Source of the DNA: Abelmoschus esculentus
Taxonomy: Eukaryota; Streptophyta; Magnoliopsida; Malvales; Malvaceae
Direction: 5' to 3'
Assembly: GCA_035048815.1 (NCBI GenBank)
Contig: JAUCBN010000034.1
Span: 9,712,737-9,776,736 of the forward strand
DNA: 64,000 nt
In this document: positions 1 through 11,740 of the stretch, piece by piece
Numbering within the stretch: position 1 is the first letter of the stretch
How the letters are laid out: each line of letters starts with the position of its first letter
Translations under genes and position numbers: made by a program
Notes under the pieces: model-generated
The model's database searches: none
The model's input: the letters and a program-made list of their open reading frames with translations, nothing else
What the model was told of the DNA's origin: nothing

Positions 1-651
1 TGCCATCGACACCGGAGTCGTACCCGGATACACCTCAATACCAAACGCAATCTCTTCACGCTTAGGTGGCACTCCTGGCAATTCCTCAGGAAACACATCC
101 AGAAAATCTTTCACAACCCGAATCTTATCCATTCCAGAATCCGACTGCCTTGTATCAAGAATGTATGCTAGATAGGCTATAGAACCCTTCCTAATCATCT
201 TTTCAGCTTTAAGAGCTGATATCACATTAGATAAGAATTCTCTTCGTTCCCCCACTAACACTATTATTCGATTATCAGGTGTTTTCAAAAAAGCTCTTTT
301 TTTCTCACAATCCAAGTTAACCCGATGATTGGATAACCAATCCATACCAAGTATAAGATCAAACTCATTAAAAGGAAGTTCCATAAGGTTTGCAGGAAAC
401 ATCTTCCCTTGAACTTCAAGGGGACAGTTACGGTATATTCTATTAACATTTACTGGGTTACCCACTAGACTTTACACAGTTACAGAAAAATCGATTTTAC
501 TTACTGGGATCTCAAGATCACCCGCTACCGCACTCGCCACATAAGAGTGCGTAGACTCATTATCAATTAAAGCAAAATAAGGTATAGAATGGATAGAAAA
601 GGTACCCACTATAACTTCTGGTTTGTCACGGTCATCATGAGCCCTGGTAGC
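1..651 (-). pseudogene. gypsy protease and RT N-terminus, broken
   Basis: The reverse strand translates as a retropepsin followed by the protease-RT linker. Seen are a degraded active-site segment ALIDNEST (positions about 560), the downstream ILGMDWL block typical of gypsy proteases (about 345-365), and the linker ELPGVPP that precedes RT (about 70-85). The usual D-S/T-G triad reads D-N-E, so catalysis should be lost. A TAA stop sits at 472-474 in the same frame. The frame is then open to the left edge. Both active-site changes are explained by G-to-A transitions, as expected of old methylated DNA. Confidence 0.85.
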
Positions 652-1943
652 TTATATCAGACCTGGTTTCTTAACACCCGAAGCAGTTGCACTCTGCACT
701 GATCCTCTCTTACCCCCTGTACCAGAGGCGACAGGTTTTCCTTGTCCTCTACCCGCACTGGATATCTGAATTGAGGCCTGTGACTGATTCCTCAAGAAGG
801 AAGCTGTAGGCGATTCAGGACAAGCACTAAAGAAATGATCCAGAGATCCACACCTGAAACAAGCACCAACCTTCCTCTTGCATTCTCCTCCATGTTTCTT
901 GTGACAGAAGGCACATATTGGTCGGGAAACTGACGACCCACCTCCACTAGCAGTAGATACCATAGGTTTCGATCTCTGATTACTCTGTTGGACTTACTCC
1001 TCCCTAGTTCTCTTACCCGAATAACTCGGGGTACCCTGTTGAAAACCTGATCCATAATATCTCTTACCCCGATCTTTCTCATATTTTGATTGACTCACAG
1101 AAATAGTTTCCATTATCTCTACCGTCTTAGCACGGTCAACTAAAGCACTAAAAGATTTATCTTGTAAAGGAGCTACCTTTTCACGAATTGTAAAACGAAG
1201 ACCCTTTAAAAATTCCCGACACTTATCTTTTTCAGTATCCACTAAACTGGGTGCATATTGTGATAATTCCACAAAACTAATCTCATACTTAGATACCGTC
1301 ATGTTCTCTTGTTTCAAGTCAATGAAAGCCTGACGCCGATCAGCTAGATATTGTTCTCCCACATAACGGTTCTGGAAAGCCTGACGAAAAGTCTCCCAAG
1401 TCATTTGATCAACTGACATCAGCCTCTGCTCAGATCTCCACCAACGTTGTGCTTCACCTTGCAGTAGTGAGACAGCAACTCTTAATTTCTTACTAGTAGG
1501 GTATTCCATTTCCTCAAATAGTCTCTCAAGGTCCTCCATCCAAAGTTCAGCATCCGATGGGTGTTCATCTGAAACACCCGCAAATACCCTCATTCCAGCA
1601 CTTAAGAAAATAGCGGATATTTCCTAGCATTTTCCGATTGATCACGGAAGTATTTCAGTAACTTCCAGTTAACCGCAGCACTATCTAACTCCACTGTCTC
1701 ACTATCATCAGAATCTAGCAGTTCTTCCTCATGATGAGGTTGTTCACGAGTATCCCTATCCCCAGACTGTCGGCTCACAATTTGTTGCACCTCAGGTTTA
1801 GGGTCAACTTCTTGGTTTTGTATCTCAGCTTGATCATTAGTGTAATGATTAATAGCAGGTGGTGGCTCACTAACAGCTACAGTAGTACGCCCTCGGCCTC
1901 GGCCTCTAGCAGCAGCAAGTCTAACACTCCTACGAGGTGGCAT
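652..1943 (-). pseudogene. gypsy gag with zinc knuckle, broken
   Basis: Three pieces of one gag gene. 1602-1943 (113 codons) starts with ATG and is rich in Arg/Gly then acidic residues, an N-terminal gag leader. 994-1593 is the conserved retrotrans_gag core (WMEDLERLF, W-W-R-S, FRQAFQNRY). 652-963 carries the nucleocapsid knuckle C-F-R-C-x4-H-x4-C after an upstream C-x2-C segment. The first two pieces are one nucleotide out of frame; the second and third share a frame and are separated by TAA at about 994. A further TAA at 652-654 separates gag from protease in the same frame. Gag would coat the element RNA in cytoplasmic particles. Confidence 0.88.
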
Positions 1944-2140
1944 AGTATCTATCTACAAGAGTATAATCCTAAGTTAGATTTGGTACCGGAGTCTCAGTTT
2001 CAAAACACGAGAAAATCTTATAGTAAAACATTTTATTTCTACAAATTTCTCATATCCCCAAAAATATTTAATGCATGCATGCTTTTCAAAAACCGGTAAA
2101 AACATTGGTTACGGGTCTCACAGTCCGAGTGTTGAACTCG

Positions 2141-2152
2141 GCTCTGATACCA
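2141..2152 (-). other. primer binding site, initiator-Met tRNA
   Basis: On the minus strand TGGTATCAGAGC matches the complement of the plant initiator tRNA-Met 3' end. It lies four bases inside the LTR edge, where minus-strand DNA synthesis starts. Confidence 0.9.
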
Positions 2153-2156
2153 AAAA

Positions 2157-4024
2157 TGTAACGCCTTATTCTTGACTTATGAGGCACGGTAGGTTAAAAT
2201 AGGGGTTTATAAAACTTTATCGGCAAGTAAAGCGGTAAATAGTTTCAAACCAACTTTATAGTTTAAACGGTAAGGTAGAGTTATTAAATAGAAATAATAA
2301 TAATATTAAAAATATCGGTATAATATTATTAAAATTAAATATCCTTAACAATGCATGAAATTTAAAAATATCCTCAATCCCTAATAATCCCAAAAACAAC
2401 TGAAATAAAAATCTCTGGTAACTAACATACTGGAAATAATGAAAAATAAATATCCGGTTGAGAGCTCCGAGTACCAACTTCTAGGGTCGAGTATCTGAAA
2501 AGTTAAATTAAAGGGTGAGCTATAAAGCCCAATGTGTCTCTAAAGTGCAGTCATAGATCACAATGGTATTCAGTTCACAGTCACAGATGTAATATTTAAT
2601 GATCACAGTAAATGACTCAATGATAAATCAATGCAATGTCATAGAGAATGCAGTCCTATACTCCGAACGCCAACACAGTGGTGGCAAAGCCAACCGATCA
2701 CAGTGGAGGTAGTTCCCTAGAACCCCTCACCCCTTATTTCTCCAAAACACAGTGTGGTAAAACCACCTTCCTCCATACAATCCACCCCATGCACATGTAT
2801 GCAATCAATGCAAATGATCTCAATGTCTCAACACGTAGACTTGTATAGAATACGAATCACAAAACTCAGATAATCTGATCGCAGTATCACAGGAAATCTC
2901 ATGGTCACAATAACATGTTATACAGTTAGTCACAGAAAACAAATTTAGCATAGAAAGAGAACACACCTCTCGAAGCACAAGTATTACTGCTAACACGGAC
3001 GTTTCCCACGGTCTGAGCTAGGTCCTACTCTAGCTAAGTTAGAGCCTACAACAAAGTTCTAATAAATAATCTAATTTTAACATAGTATTATGCCACCTAA
3101 AAGAACTTAAAAAGAACACATACGTGTATCACGAGCGGTGCTCGCAGGAGTCGAACGAACTCGAGGCGGAGGCGGTTGAGATAACACTTCCTCTTCAGAA
3201 ACCACGTCGTCTGATAAAGACCATAAAATTTCAATTAAATTCTCATTCGAGTACACTTACCCAAATAATACATTAAACGATCAAAACCAGAGCTCTCGGA
3301 TTTGAAACAAAAAACATTGGTCCACACTTTAGCACCAATGCCGAAACAAAGTTGGATTCTAGAAAATAAAACAATTATTTCCCCCACCCACAGATTCAAG
3401 ATTCACGTGGAAACAATTTGAAAACAAATTCAATTTGTTTTCTTTCCCCGCAAACATTTATACACGTGAGTTAATTAAATGCTCAAACAAATTGTCACTG
3501 ATCACCGTTCCAAAACAAAACGAGTACCCAGTTCACGGTAATTTAAAAACACAGATCCTTCTTTCACCTTCTCTCGAAAAAGGCTAAACCAATACCCTAA
3601 ACTAAACCACAACCCTCACCATTGTCCCGAGATAAACCCCTCAGATCCTCACACAACTGAAACAATACCATACCTGTCGGAGATGTTAACTACACTGAAA
3701 AAAAAAGTTGCTTACCGATTGTTGGATAGAGGGGTGTTGACGGATAGACAACAAACCTTCGCTGATCGGAAAATGATGGTGATGAGAGAAGAGGACGGAC
3801 AAAGAAGATGAAAAAAAAAAAGCGAAACAAGGAGAGATATGAGAGAAGGAGGCTCCACCGATTAAAAACTAAAGGAGGAGTTATATTTTAGATAGGTTTA
3901 GGATTATCCTTGAAATTCCGATAATACCCTTAATAAAATCCCAAATTAATTTAAATTAGGGTTTTAGGTTGGGAATCCCAATTCGATTAGGTTTTTTCCT
4001 TACTCACAATTTGTGGGTGTTACA
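2157..4024 (-). repeat. 5' LTR of gypsy element 1
   Basis: The LTR is bounded by TGTAAC and GTTACA (a 6-bp terminal inverted repeat, TG...CA ends). It is 1868 bp long, with one end next to the PBS. The interior is AT-rich; short reading frames in it are not genes. A promoter and polyadenylation site would be expected inside but I could not place them confidently. Confidence 0.88.
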
Positions 4025-5723
4025 AAAAGTCTAAAGTAATTAGAACTTCTAATCCTATTCAAAGTCATATTCTAAAGCCTATAAAAAGGCATTAGCTTGT
4101 GTAATCAAATTCATTCATTCAATAACAGAAAATCAATTATGTTTTTTTTTTCTTTTCACAAAAGGCTTAAATTTTCTTTTTTTCTTTTTTATGTTTTATT
4201 TTATTTTTCCATAAAGTTGGAAGTTGATTTTCTACACTATTGCTATTACTATTACTATTGATTATATAATCTTATTGATTATTACTATTAGTATTACTAT
4301 TGCTTCGGTAGAATTAATGAGGTTTTGGACAGACGCAGTATAAACGATCGCATAGGGGCCCCTAAAAAGAACAATTATTTTTAAGAACCATATTTTAATA
4401 AATTGTACAGGGCCCCCAAAATCTTTGAACCGCCCCTGGTTATTGATTCTATACAAGGAAAGAACATCTAGCGGAAAATCTTTGAGGGGTTGGTGGATCC
4501 TCAAAGAGGACAATACCTTAGATATAATGTGTCTGCAAAGTGATAAACCCGATATGTAAAGCGACACTGGGAATGTCATGAAATTTGGTCCTTAGAATTG
4601 CGGCAGCTGATGTTGAAGTTTTACTGTTGTTCTAGATTAAGGAAATAAAAGTTTATTAGTTTGTGTTCAAGAACATGATTCACAATTACTCGGAAATCTG
4701 GAGTGTTTTTTGAACTCCAACTCCAAGATGAGTAGTTACGATATCTATCTAGTATTAAGATTCTTGTCAAGTTTATTCCTTAATCCTTATATGTATCCAA
4801 TTTGCCTGTGATCATCGCAAAGATCAGGTAAAGACACCCCTGCCAGATACTTTCTTCTGGTTTTTAAGCAGTAGTGGCTGAACAGCCTGAACTAGGTATA
4901 TTTTGAGAGCACATATAAAACATTATTTCCATTAGATTAAGACGTGTATATGCACAAATGAACGCCTTAGAACCGAGAAAAAAGATACAAGCAATAATGC
5001 TCTACTAGAATCTAGAGCTTTGCAACCACTCTTGAGTTGCTGCATCCAATATATATGCAGTTCGTATCTTAGCATTGTAACCCTTGTACTTTCTTTTAGA
5101 TAAAGACTTGTGTATGCACAATAAATATTTTAGCTTAATTGGGTTCATGCAACCTCTTAAGAAATGGTATCTAACTAGTATAGGGTTTGAATTTCTACAC
5201 TGCAATGGGAAACCCATCCCCTATCTCTAAAATGTAGCTTCCTTTGTATAAATAAAATTTCATGCAAGATATGGGCTCTTGCTGGTATCCTGTTACCTGC
5301 CCTTGTTTGAGATTATTTTTGTTTTGCTTCTTTTTAGAGTTGTCACACCTCATTGCTATAATGTTCATGCATAGGTAAATTAGCGCGCACACATATAATC
5401 ATACACATACAATATTTGTCCTTGCTTTCTGCAATCATGTTTGCATCAAACACGAGATTTAACTTTGGAAATCCATGTTTATTCAATAAATCCATTTTAT
5501 GCATGCCTGGAAAGTAACATACTAACACAATACAACTTTTATACGATATTGCATTATTGGAGCATATTGCAGTCTCCATCGCATATAAGCTAGATCTGTA
5601 TTTCTGCTGAATTGTAAGTCTCAACTGTTGGTATAAGATCACTTTTTTATGAATTAGCTACTCATTAATTTAAGATTGCCCTAACATTGCTGCTTCTACA
5701 CAATTACTCTTGAACATACTCAG
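4025..5723. other. intergenic, no gene seen
   Basis: AT-rich sequence with a T-rich stretch near 4142-4210 and short TTA/CTA-type simple repeats at 4240-4305. The upstream exons of the gene remnant that starts at 5724 were looked for here and not found. Confidence 0.5.
4345..4437 (-). mobile_element. possible hAT-type transposon end
   Basis: Read on the minus strand this stretch begins CAGGGGCGG and contains two GGGGCCC blocks, a look shared with ends of plant hAT elements. No partner end or 8-bp duplication was found, so this is tentative. Confidence 0.25.
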
Positions 5724-5992
5724 GTGATAAATTCTCAACTGACTGGGACAAGGCATGGTCAAATTTCAGGAAGCAAAGCAAAAAGTCCTTATTTTCAGGG
5801 TTTTCTCCTAACAAGTATGTTACCTGGAATCCTAGATAGTCAAACTATCCCTTGTCCGAAGAGGTCGATCCGATAAAGAGAGCAGAGAGGTCAAATCTCA
5901 TGTTATGGACAAGTGCTGGGTTTACTTTAGTAGGAGCAATAATCATAGTCTCATTCCTTTTGTTGTACACCATTCTTGCACCGGTTAAGTGA
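5724..5992 (+). pseudogene. last exon of a small plastid-type membrane protein gene, one stop
   Basis: A pyrimidine-rich tract and CAG (5721-5723) precede an exon whose first two bases finish a split codon. It then reads about 89 codons to TGA at 5990-5992. Visible are a Trp-rich start (DWDKAWSNF), KYVTWNP, the charged block SEEVDPIKR, and a C-terminal transmembrane segment (FTLVGAIIIVSFLLLYTIL) ending APVK. From memory this resembles the C-terminus of a conserved small plant protein associated with chloroplast membranes (Arabidopsis AT1G42960 type); that identity needs a search. A single in-frame TAG at 5837-5839 interrupts it, and no upstream exons are recognisable. It is most likely a duplicated gene fragment or a recently dead gene. 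Confidence 0.6.
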
Positions 5993-6540
5993 TATAATGG
6001 TACTTCTAGCACAGGTAACCCAAGACATCACTAGTGAAGAGAACGCTGTCATTTTCTGTAAAAAGGATCATTGTGTTAGAATGAAATGGGTATTTGCAGA
6101 AAGATAACTAGTGTTAGATTGCCAATGACCGTTCTCAATGTCGATTGAGCGAGAAACGAGCACCAAAAATCGATATAACTTCCCATTTCTCCATATCCTC
6201 ATCCAACACGGCGTTGATAGGCGGGACCTTAAACGGAATATAATGATGGATGACACAGCAAACTCAGCAGTCCTAAGCTAATTTGCAGCAGATCGATAGA
6301 GTCGACACTTGAAAATGCACGATAACCAATGAGATTATATGGTTCGTGCTTGAGCTTTAGTATTAGGCTCCTGTAATAGGGTATTTTGAGATTTCTAATT
6401 TCTCTGTAATTGACCAACTGTGTACTCAAATTTTGGATGCTTGACTCGAATACTTCCCATGCCATACAAATACAAATTTTAATGAAGTAAAGCATCTAGA
6501 GTCAACAGGAGTGCTAAAGTAGGATGTATTTACTTACTGC
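5993..6540. other. 3' flank of the gene remnant, no gene seen
   Basis: Probably includes the old 3' UTR of the exon ending at 5992. No further coding or repeat structure recognised. Confidence 0.4.
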
Positions 6541-7085
6541 ATGAGTAAATGAACGGTGCGTTGGACGAATTGTTCATGAAATGTTCGTATAACGTTCGTT
6601 TATAAAGCTAAAGCTAAATAAATGAGTATAAACAAAATTTTATGTTAATTTAATAAATAAATGAATATGAATAAAAATGTGTTTGGTTTATTTATGTATT
6701 TATCTATTCATTTACAAGCTTGTTTAGTTTATTTTTTATTCGGTTCTTGTTTCACTTTTATTTTTCCAACATTTTAAATATTGGTGAAGATGGGGATTAA
6801 GCTGAATACATAGTAAATTTTGAAATTCAAATTGTGATGCCTAACAAGCTTAAAGACTAGTGGTGTAATTTTATCATTTTTGTTATAAATAAACATGTTT
6901 GTGAACATTAAATAAACATGTTTACAAATGTTAAATAAATGAACATAAACACATTAAAAATAAAAAATCAAATATGAACATATTATTAAAAAATTAAATG
7001 AACTTAAATTGAATGTAAATGACTTAATAAATAAATAAAGATAAACATAGTTTTATTTGTTAAAGCTCTGTTTATTTATAATCCA
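6541..7085. mobile_element. degenerate MITE of the GTTCGTGAAC family
   Basis: The left end (TAAATGAACGGTGCGTT) and right end (GCTCTGTTTATTTATA) match, in opposite orientation, the ends of the better preserved copy at 50525-51510. The inside holds repeats of the type AAACATGTTTGTGAAC. It is more decayed and shorter than the other copy; no target duplication could be read. Confidence 0.6.
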
Positions 7086-8285
7086 AGTCATGAAGGTACT
7101 TCTTCGTGACAACATTACTTAGACTTAAATGTGTTGGATACAGATATATATCTGACATAGGTATTTCAATTTTTTAATAATTTTTTAAAAATATTTGAAG
7201 AATCATATCCCATACTTAAATCCGAAAATATTTTGACATCTTTAATATTATTATGTTTATCTCGTCGAGACAATTCGATCAATGATCTCAGAATCATCAT
7301 TGAAGTTTTCGTTGGATAGTTGTAAATTGATAGTTTGTATGCTAGTTTCAATGGATAGTCGTAAATTGATAGAAATTATGCTTAATGAATATTATTGATA
7401 AAAATTCAACTAAATGATCACATATTGTCGAGTATTTGGTTGATTTCCTTTGATTATTTGGTTTTCGTGCATGCTTGATAAGTTAGTAAGTTAGTGCCTA
7501 AATCTTGTATGATGTTTACATATTGTTTAAGTATATTTAAATTGAGTTAAAGTGTCATATATTAGATTTGGAGGTCATTAGAGGTCTTATCTTATTGATA
7601 TGGATACTTAACGATTGATACGCGAGGTTTGTCAAGACTTAATTTAGAGAAAATTAACATAAGGACTAGTACGGGTAACCGTCATATCAATATACTCCTA
7701 AGTTTTTTCTATTATTAGTATGCATGATACCGTATCAGTACACATTATAGATAATAGAATCTTTTATGTAAATTAAATACATAAGGGATTTATATTCGGG
7801 GACATCATACCAGTACGCCGTCATTATAAGTTCTAAACCGGTAAGTGCGAGTTGTGTACCAGTATACTGGTAGTTAATTTTGTTGGTTGTCTGTTGAAGT
7901 TTGTATTTTATGCAGTTTAATCCTTCATTGTTGTATGTTTAATTGTTGACGTTATATGTTTTCATTTTGGACGAAATTTCATATTAAGACATGGACTGAA
8001 CGTAATTAAAGAATGCTAATGTCAATTTGATTTTTGATGCAAAAATTGTTAAAATTATATTTTGGTCCCTAAACACTTAGGTTTCGTATTTGATTGTTAA
8101 ACTAAATTTCTATGTGTTAAAAATCTTCTGCCGTAATGTGAATACACTTTAGGTCTTAATGTGCATCTAGTCAAGACTAAAAGAAAAAAGGATTAGTTTA
8201 AGTTATCAATTACAGTTTGCTTAGGTAAACCTAATCTAACATTTTTAGTTCGATTTTGATTAAAAAGGGTTAAGGGGTTACAAAG
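7086..8285. other. intergenic, no gene seen
   Basis: AT-rich unique-looking sequence. It may contain the decayed outer part of the left LTR of the element at 8286-9218. Confidence 0.4.
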
Positions 8286-9218
8286 AGTGAATTACTTTGA
8301 AGAGATGTAATCACTTTTGGTTTCTAAAAGTGATTTATGTTTTAGACATAAGTATTGTAGAGATGTTACAAAGAGTGTTTTGATTCCACCGAGTTCTGAG
8401 GTATGTACATCGAGTTCTGGGATTATATGAGTTATCATGTATTTGTATTCTTCATGTTCTCTATATTGATAGTAGATTTTTCTTTTCTCTTGTCTATACA
8501 AATGGTATCAGAGTTATAGGTCAAGTTGTGCAATTATTAAAAATATTTTTTTTTGTGTATTTTATAGAGTAACGTTAGAGACGTACAAAAAGAGTATTAT
8601 TGCAACGAGTTTTAAGTTGTAGGGGGAATAATTCTAAATTGATTCAACGGTTTTAACAAATATTAAATTGAAGTTATTAAAGACTTAGTGGTAGTGCTTC
8701 AATGAATATTTAGCTTATGTATAATTTAAAGCTATTGAAGATTTGAAGACTAATGCTCGAATAAAATTTGTGTCAAGGAGGATATTTTTTATATTTTTAC
8801 TAAAATTCTAATTGGTATTAAGTTGAGTTTTGAGTTTTATAGTCTTACCTAATATCAATATTTCTCGTAATTAGGGTTTACTTTTCAGAGTAAATATTGA
8901 TATTAGGTAAGACATCTAATTGAATAAAGTTTTCTGATAATCAAATATTTGGGTCTATAAATATCTTCTGGTTTTTATCTTTTGAATTACGAGAGAATAT
9001 GAGAGATTGAATTACTTTAGAGAGATATAATCACTTTTAAGTTCTCTACAACTATTGTGACCATATTGTAGAGATATTGAAAATAGTGTTTTGGTTCTAA
9101 CGGGTTTAAAGATATGTACATTAGGTTTTGAGATTACATGGGTTATCATGTATTTGTACTCTTTTTGTTCTTTATGTTTTTTTATAGTAAATTGTTTATT
9201 CTTTTCACCCGTAGAGAA
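8286..9218 (+). mobile_element. small LTR element without genes (TRIM/Copia-derived)
   Basis: Two direct repeats, about 8286-8500 and 9004-9218, align along their length (shared blocks GAATTACTTT, AGAGATGT/TATAATCACTTTT, GTTATCATGTATTTGTA, GTTCT). The left copy ends in TACA and is followed after two bases by TGGTATCAGAGT (8503-8514), an initiator-Met primer site with one mismatch. Before the right copy a purine run AAGGAGGA (about 8776) could be the polypurine tract. Only about 300 bases separate PBS and PPT and no protein is encoded, so it must have been moved in trans. Outer LTR limits are uncertain. Confidence 0.6.
8842..8913. repeat. perfect 22-bp inverted repeat, 28-base loop
   Basis: GTCTTACCTAATATCAATATTT at 8842-8863 is exactly mirrored at 8892-8913. 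It lies in the right part of the small LTR element and would form a stable hairpin in RNA. Confidence 0.9.
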
Positions 9219-9385
9219 AGGTTATGTTGAACCACTTTAAATCTTGTCTCTTGTGCATGACTTGGTCTATATTGTTATCACTTTGGTTATCTTGCCATAT
9301 ATCAAATTATTAACGGAGTTCTTAAATATGAAGGGATAAGAAAAGGACTAAGTTAATGGAATTATTAAATATAAAGGATAAATTT

Positions 9386-10341
9386 TGTCACGACCCGAGT
9401 TTCGGGAATCAGAGTTGGATTAACCTGAGGTTATGGGCTTCGTGTTTGGGCCTTGAAGGTTTCATTGGGCTTAAGGGTTGTAGTTGGGTTTGGTTTTGGA
9501 TGGTGGCCCAAGGGTGTTTTGATAAATGGATTATTGGGAGATAAAAAGGCAGGAAAGAGGTCGTTTTTTCTCTGCTTATGCAGAGGGGTGATATCATCAT
9601 CATTTTCTCTAATTTTTCTCTCCTAAATTCACCACCAAAGGCTGAGTTTTGAGAGCTTTCTTGTGAGAATCTCGTTTGACTTGTTAAGGGAAGGTTTTTC
9701 AGCTCTAGGAGATCTATCTTGTAAGGTAAGTTTGGTTAGAAATGATGGAAATTGGGTTTTTAGTTGGTTGGTTGGTTTAGGGACGAACGTGAATGAATTT
9801 TGAGAGAGCATTAGGTTGGTTAAGAATTTTTTTTAGCATCTTAGAATCGTTCTAAATAAAATAGTAATCCCTTGGTATTTTCCTTTGTAGTGAAAGAGCT
9901 TGGTGAACCTTCAAGGAGCTTGGGCAAGGATAAAGCCTAAGAATTGTTGTGGAGTTCTTTCAGCTCGTTTTGGGAGGTTGGTACACTTCCAAATCCTATG
10001 TTGCACCATCATTATTTTGCATGTTTGATTGGTTTAAGATGGTTTGATTAAGGTTAGAGCCTATGTATGCTTTAATGGTGGATTGATATATAGTTGATGA
10101 TACGGCGTAAAATTGATTAGAAATACACATAAACGCTCCTAATAACTAGTATTTTGGTTAAACTTGTATTTAGAGATCTATTACTATTTTGGATTTATTA
10201 GAATACTTTTATTATTTAATATCGTTTTTATTTATATATCGTATTGGATGATATGTTTAGACTTGACTTGAAAATGTGAAAAATTATGGGAACAGGTTGG
10301 GCTTGTGGCCCAAATGTGGCGCCTAGGTTTGGGGTGTTAAA
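9386..10341 (+). repeat. 5' LTR of gypsy element 2 (shortened)
   Basis: Starts TGTCACGACCCGAG and ends GTGTTAAA five bases before the PBS. It is 956 bp, against about 2064 bp for the 3' LTR. Aligning the two, roughly 1.2 kb (equivalent to about 15810-16990) is missing here around position 10150. Confidence 0.85.
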
Positions 10342-10346
10342 TTTAG

Positions 10347-10358
10347 TGGTATTAGAGC
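10347..10358 (+). other. primer binding site, initiator-Met type
   Basis: TGGTATTAGAGC is the initiator-Met tRNA complement with a single C-to-T change. Confidence 0.85.
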
Positions 10359-10509
10359 TTAGGTTTAATTGGATCTAGGATATCCCGGAGAAAATAGTCG
10401 GGTATAGTTACAAGTTTTTAGCGAATACTTGCTTATGAGTCTAATTCGTAATTGAAAAGTTGATTTTTGATGGTGTAATCCTTTTTGTTTGACTATACAG
10501 AAGTGAATA

Positions 10510-11640
10510 ATGCCTAGGAGTACTAGGGACGTTGAGGAAAGCTTAGGTTCTCATGAAGGGAGCTTTGATGAAGATAACATGCACGAGGTGGACGGGTCTG
10601 AGGAAGAGGTTAGGCAAGGAGCAAATTATTTCATCCTTCTGCATTGTGCTTTGGATCGGATAGTAAAGGTTTTCCCGAGGTGTGCACCTACCCCACATGA
10701 GGAACCAATCGAGAGGGTTCCTAGGCAAGGTGCTACGGGTTTCTTGGGTTCTGGCCAAGACAATCCTGTAAAAACGAATCAGTAGCTTTGTGATACCTAG
10801 TGGATCATGAGGCAGATAAGGTTAAGGTCCGAGGAAAAGTTGTCTTGTGTTCTATCTCTACTTAAGGAGAAAGACAAGAGAATGGTGAGAAATAGTTGAG
10901 ATAGAGTGGTACCCCGATCAACATACATGGAATGACTTCTTGGATGAGTTTTAGAAGAAGTGTATGGGCGAGGCTCACATAGACCGGTTGAGAGATCAGT
11001 TCACCTACCTTGTGCAAGGTAACCGTACAATCTTTGAGTACGAGCAAGTGTTCCTAAAGTTGAGTAGGTATGCACCCGAGTTTATAGCTAACAAGAAGAT
11101 CAGATGCAAGAGGTTTATGAGAGGCTTAAGGAAAGAGATCCATACCTATCTGAAAGACGTCCCACAGAAAGTGATTTTTGAGTTAACGGCTAGTGCTAAG
11201 GTCTTGGAGTAGGTGCAAGGTTTGACATATGGTTCTTCCGGAGGTCAAGGAAACACTAATGGGAGGAATTATCCCTTTAACAGTTCACAGTCTCAGTTTA
11301 GGAAAGACAGAAATCGTTGGAGACAAGAAAGGGGAGCATTGAATTAGAGTTCAAGGTCAGACCGTAAGTCAGACTTTGCTAGTCGTAGGAGGTCTTCATC
11401 ATCATCCACGATGAGTCCCGAGAGTTCTCAGGGGAGTGCGGGTTCACCAGTTTGTATTCAATGTGGGCGTAAGCATAGTGGTGAATTTTGGGGACCGAAT
11501 CGAGCTTGTTTTGAGTGTAGATCTTTAAACCATCTTGTGAAGTACTACTCTATTATTACCACTACTATACCATTTCAGACACATAGGATCTCCTATCCGA
11601 CTTAAATGGGTTGAGGTTTCTCTAGAGGAGGTACGAGTCA
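10510..11640 (+). pseudogene. gypsy element 2 gag, broken
   Basis: The gene opens with ATG at 10510 and an acidic leader. After several stops (first at 10783-10785) the gag core continues, clearest at 10964-11212 (HIDRLRDQFTYLVQ, RYAPEFIANKKIRCKRFMRGL). The nucleocapsid region at 11411-11605 has C-x2-C-G-x-K-H-S-G-E followed by C-F-E-C-x4-H, but the last knuckle cysteine is a tyrosine. Stops and the lost zinc ligand make it non-functional. It matches element 1 gag in layout, so the two are relatives. Confidence 0.85.
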
Positions 11641-11740
11641 GATTACCGACCATCAGAGTAGGGGCACGTTTTAGTCTACTACTAGAGTGCCTACGAGACA
11701 GTATGTAGTTAGAGCTCAGGAAGAGTGCGAGCCCACTGAT

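Larger units (their letters stand above)
1..4024 (-). mobile_element. Ty3/gypsy element 1 (5' part, degenerate)
   Basis: A minus-strand LTR retrotransposon enters from the left edge. Read from the right it shows a 5' LTR (4024 down to 2157), an initiator-Met primer binding site, gag, zinc knuckle, aspartic protease and the start of RT, which is the Ty3/gypsy order. The rest of pol and the 3' LTR lie outside. The base run AAAAG directly right of the LTR (4025-4029) is the candidate target duplication. Several in-frame stops and one frameshift make it non-autonomous. The long LTR would fit a Tekay/Del-like chromovirus; that lineage is inferred. Confidence 0.9.
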
